A stretch of 17,035 nt of DNA from JBBQXY01 sp051004815 (GTDB lineage Bacteria > Chloroflexota > Ktedonobacteria > Ktedonobacterales > Ktedonobacteraceae): positions 1 to 17,035 of the forward strand of contig JBPCJY010000106.1 of NCBI GenBank assembly GCA_051004815.1, in the 5' to 3' direction. Shown here piece by piece: positions 16,201 through 17,035 of this stretch; position 1 is the stretch's first letter; every line of letters starts with the position of its first letter. The translations under genes were made by a program, and so were the position numbers. Under the pieces are notes generated by a model that worked only from the letters and a program-made list of their open reading frames with translations, did not search any database and had not been told where the DNA came from.

Positions 16201-16706
16201 GGTAGGAGAGACGAACAGAAATTTTGCAGTGAGCCATTGGCCGCGTACTTCATCACCAAATATGGTCGTCCCTCGGCTATCGCGCCGACGCGCAGCACTG
16301 GTAAAATATTGGGATGGTCAAGGGCCGCGATAGAGCGCACTTCATGGGCAAACAGTTCGGCGGCCCGCCCATCGGCAACGTGTTCAATCGCCATGACTTT
16401 AATGGCGACACGACGGCTTAACGGCGGCAATTGTTCCGCCTCGTACACATCGCCAAAAGTGCCGGAGCCTATCCACCTGGTCACCCGGCAATCGCCCAAT
16501 AATGCGCCCGCGAGCAAATATTTACAAAACTGGCACGTTATCTGCTCATCTTGCCGCTCCTGTAGCGTTTGTGCGCGTTCGATGTCGGCGTCAGCGTCAA
16601 CGTCAGCATCAGTAGATGAGCGGGAAGCATCGTTCGTAGTCGCGACAACAGGCGAGAGTACGTTCGTATTTTTATGCGGATTTTTGGGATTTAAGCACCG
16701 CCGCAT
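13284..16706 (-). CDS. Membrane Ser/Thr protein kinase with Ig-like/BACON-type and Kelch sensor domains
   Basis: An 1140-residue receptor-type kinase. It has a short Asp/Ala-rich N-tail with a CxxC pair (58-61). The kinase domain (about 75-435) shows the glycine loop IGSGTFG (79-85), Lys103, Glu122, HLDVKPAN (300-307), DFG (320-322) and APE (346-348). HRD is changed to HLD, but Asp302, Lys304 and Asn307 remain, so it should be active. Between helices D and E lies an insertion of about 110 residues (163-273), rich in Pro/Thr/Ser. A juxtamembrane linker is followed by one helix (542-563) after PRKKSPWRN, which puts the kinase inside. Outside are two beta-sandwich repeats (about 577-671 and 676-780), a Pro/Thr linker, and six Kelch repeats (about 820-1140), each with xVWDxxxxxxxxxGG and a W/F-x-Y/F end. 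The ligand is unknown. AGGGG six bases before the ATG supports the start. Confidence 0.93.
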   Translation of the reverse strand: MRRCLNPKNPHKNTNVLSPVVATTNDASRSSTDADVDADADIERAQTLQERQDEQITCQFCKYLLAGALLGDCRVTRWIGSGTFGDVYEAEQLPPLSRRVAIKVMAIEHVADGRAAELFAHEVRSIAALDHPNILPVLRVGAIAEGRPYLVMKYAANGSLQNFCSSLLPPYSVLPTSATPTPQQHDVSPQPIPATKSLLKPPPEADQQRESKDSEDKPTIVEPLATPLGQDTVLIGDTVIAASSLSQQNTRVSDETYDTVQGPVTSAVLATTTLTPQQLLPYLEGAAAALQYAHDHGIIHLDVKPANLLLDSSDRLLLADFGVSALLEGYTHASLQGYVGTPLYTAPEQWLEQPRAASDQYALAVTCYQLLTGRAPFTGNLYSIMHGHIQTPPPSLRQFQPLIPVEVEEVILRGLAKEPTSRYKDIQSFARAYRAAVESSSGSQTDAKEQHYATQKLSNKDEHIDALLALPTSILPSAEAEPQSSHVTVSDGPEQRPRQHEVVLAQATTLDDGASVGTLQRGREQEQPEIEKLHPRKKSPWRNALLVLLVVLLLASSVLGGLWFTNPCVLGFCPAMALSATTVQLNNSDTQQVTIRNTGNAALHWSVMNQGHVPWLKLLQLNGVVAPGKTGAFTIASNSSSEPNGHYETGVQVLGQGVQTQFIDVLMQVQTGLQAVKVQATGTDFTTNQGSLQPTSQKITITNKSGQTLSWLISYSENTWLVVTPNQGTLANGKSATLTVTANTQNLSPNTYVARLAVIGSIGNQPEQNVLGSFTITLDVSPLLSSTATAGTQLSPTPTAPAYQFPSYNAQATASPNALAGKRSGHSMVWDARDDLLLVFGGINNQGAVLNDLWAYSPSIGSWTQLSAAQTVPNGNTCGTVPAPRMNAAMVWDSVDQKVLLYGGVDTSNTYFGDLWSFDPGTKAWTALQCSGGSLGARASNAVWDGQHMLLLGGTNTSGLLKDFWAYTPSASGGSWQQLAAFPVGPRSYQTIVWDSHDNRLYTFGGLDSNGLQQSDFWMYSTTSSWVKVTPSSTNNPLGRQEAIGAWDSKNNVFLMMGGWETGQGVPFWGVWAFDPVQNAWGLVTPLYPDANGQYTGPHIIPGRTAATMVWDASNQRAYIYAGNSSYKGRNNLNDLWTLY

Positions 16707-16825
16707 ATGACACCCCTATTTTTAAGCATTGCATATGTTCAATTTTTGGACAGACGAAGTCAGTGCCAGCATAGCATGAAGCGGCGTTACTGCATAGGTA
16801 ATATTTCACAATTTCAGGGCTTATT

Positions 16826-16903
16826 CGGAAGCCTGGTTGCAAGGCGAAGAACCTGATACCCATCCGGAAGCCTGGTTGCAAGGCGGAGAACCTGATGCCC
16901 ACA
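16826..16903. repeat. 39-bp tandem repeat, two copies
   Basis: Units 16826-16864 and 16865-16903 share CGGAAGCCTGGTTGCAAGGC and differ at only a few later positions (GAAGAACCTGATACCC against GGAGAACCTGATGCCC). A unit length of 39 (13 codons) keeps a minus-strand frame open, but no start signal or family resemblance supports a gene. Confidence 0.75.
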
Positions 16904-16912
16904 AGGGGCATC
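16894..16912 (+). other. Hairpin GATGCCC/GGGCATC with short T-run
   Basis: A perfect 7-bp stem with a 5-base loop, followed by ACTTTT on the plus strand. It could act as a weak terminator for a plus-strand transcript, but no plus-strand gene precedes it here. A second hairpin GTCAAC/GTTGAC follows at 16923-16940. Confidence 0.4.
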
Positions 16913-16958
16913 ACTTTTAGGCGTCAACTTAAGGGTTGACAAGCGGTTCAGTTCCCCG

Positions 16959-17026
16959 CCAGGGCGACCGCCAGGGTCGCCCCTACTATACACGACGCGG
17001 CTCTGTGAGCCACGTCCCGCGGGGAA
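16959..17026. repeat. Dispersed palindromic repeat, third copy with flanking inverted repeats
   Basis: Bases 16959-16994 match 4732-4767 at 35 of 36 positions (one C for G in the loop of the GGGCGACC/GGGTCGCC stem). The copy is bracketed by TTCCCCGC (16952-16959) and GCGGGGAA (17019-17026), with a GGCTC-TGT-GAGCC stem between, so the whole 75 bp can fold as a multi-stem structure. Confidence 0.8.
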
Positions 17027-17035
17027 GGGCTGAGC

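Larger units (their letters stand above)
16707..17035. other. Gene-free repeat-rich region upstream of the kinase gene
   Basis: No credible coding sequence was found on either strand. The first 120 bases are AT-rich and should contain the kinase promoter, but I could not find a convincing -35/-10 pair. The rest is occupied by the tandem repeat, hairpins and palindrome listed separately. A minus-strand open frame at 16672-16914 merely translates the 39-bp repeat into 13-residue units. Confidence 0.6.

Noticed and set aside
16672..16914. Minus-strand 80-codon gene upstream of the kinase
   Set aside because: It encodes two 13-residue repeats from the 39-bp tandem, overlaps the kinase start and has no family resemblance.

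Overview
The window looks like a chromosomal segment of a Gram-positive-type, aerobic, repeat-rich member of the Chloroflexota, most likely a Ktedonobacteria-like organism. This is inferred from three things: a membrane Ser/Thr kinase with an extracytoplasmic Kelch region, a stand-alone B12-dependent acyl-CoA mutase subunit of the Chloroflexi/Archaea split type, and many short palindromic repeats between genes. No rRNA, tRNA, CRISPR array, transposase or phage gene was seen.

Layout. Positions 1-304 hold a 67-bp tandem repeat. They are followed on the minus strand by a two-domain GNAT acetyltransferase (305-1198), a 108-bp inverted-repeat element, a large B12-dependent acyl-CoA mutase subunit (1364-3103) and an AT-richer AAA/RecF-like ATPase (3283-4539). 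A repeat cluster lies at 4624-4824. Next comes the core of the window, a four-gene minus-strand operon in transcription order cydD-cydC-cydA-cydB (11076 down to 4873). It encodes cytochrome bd quinol oxidase and the CydDC exporter needed to assemble it. A divergent plus-strand MFS transporter (11278-12570) follows. Then, on the minus strand, come a kinase-Ig-Kelch receptor (13284-16706) and a small multi-pass membrane protein 39 bp downstream of it (12603-13244). The right edge (16707-17035) is again repeat-rich.

How the genes work together. CydD and CydC form a heterodimeric thiol exporter that supports haem insertion into CydAB, and CydAB reduces O2 to water at the expense of quinol. Tight spacing (a 4-bp overlap, a 1-bp gap and a 42-bp gap) argues for one transcript. 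The other genes have no evident pathway link to this operon. The kinase gene is probably co-transcribed with the VC0807-like membrane protein.

The best leads are: (1) the mutase carries the Phe/Gln active-site pair of isobutyryl-CoA mutase, not the Tyr/Arg pair of methylmalonyl-CoA mutase; (2) cydC contains, in frame between its membrane and ATPase domains, a roughly 245-bp nested palindromic element that resembles the intergenic repeats; (3) the kinase domain is split by a roughly 110-residue insertion; (4) a palindrome overlaps a consensus -35 hexamer in front of the ATPase gene. No complete undescribed multi-gene system could be demonstrated.
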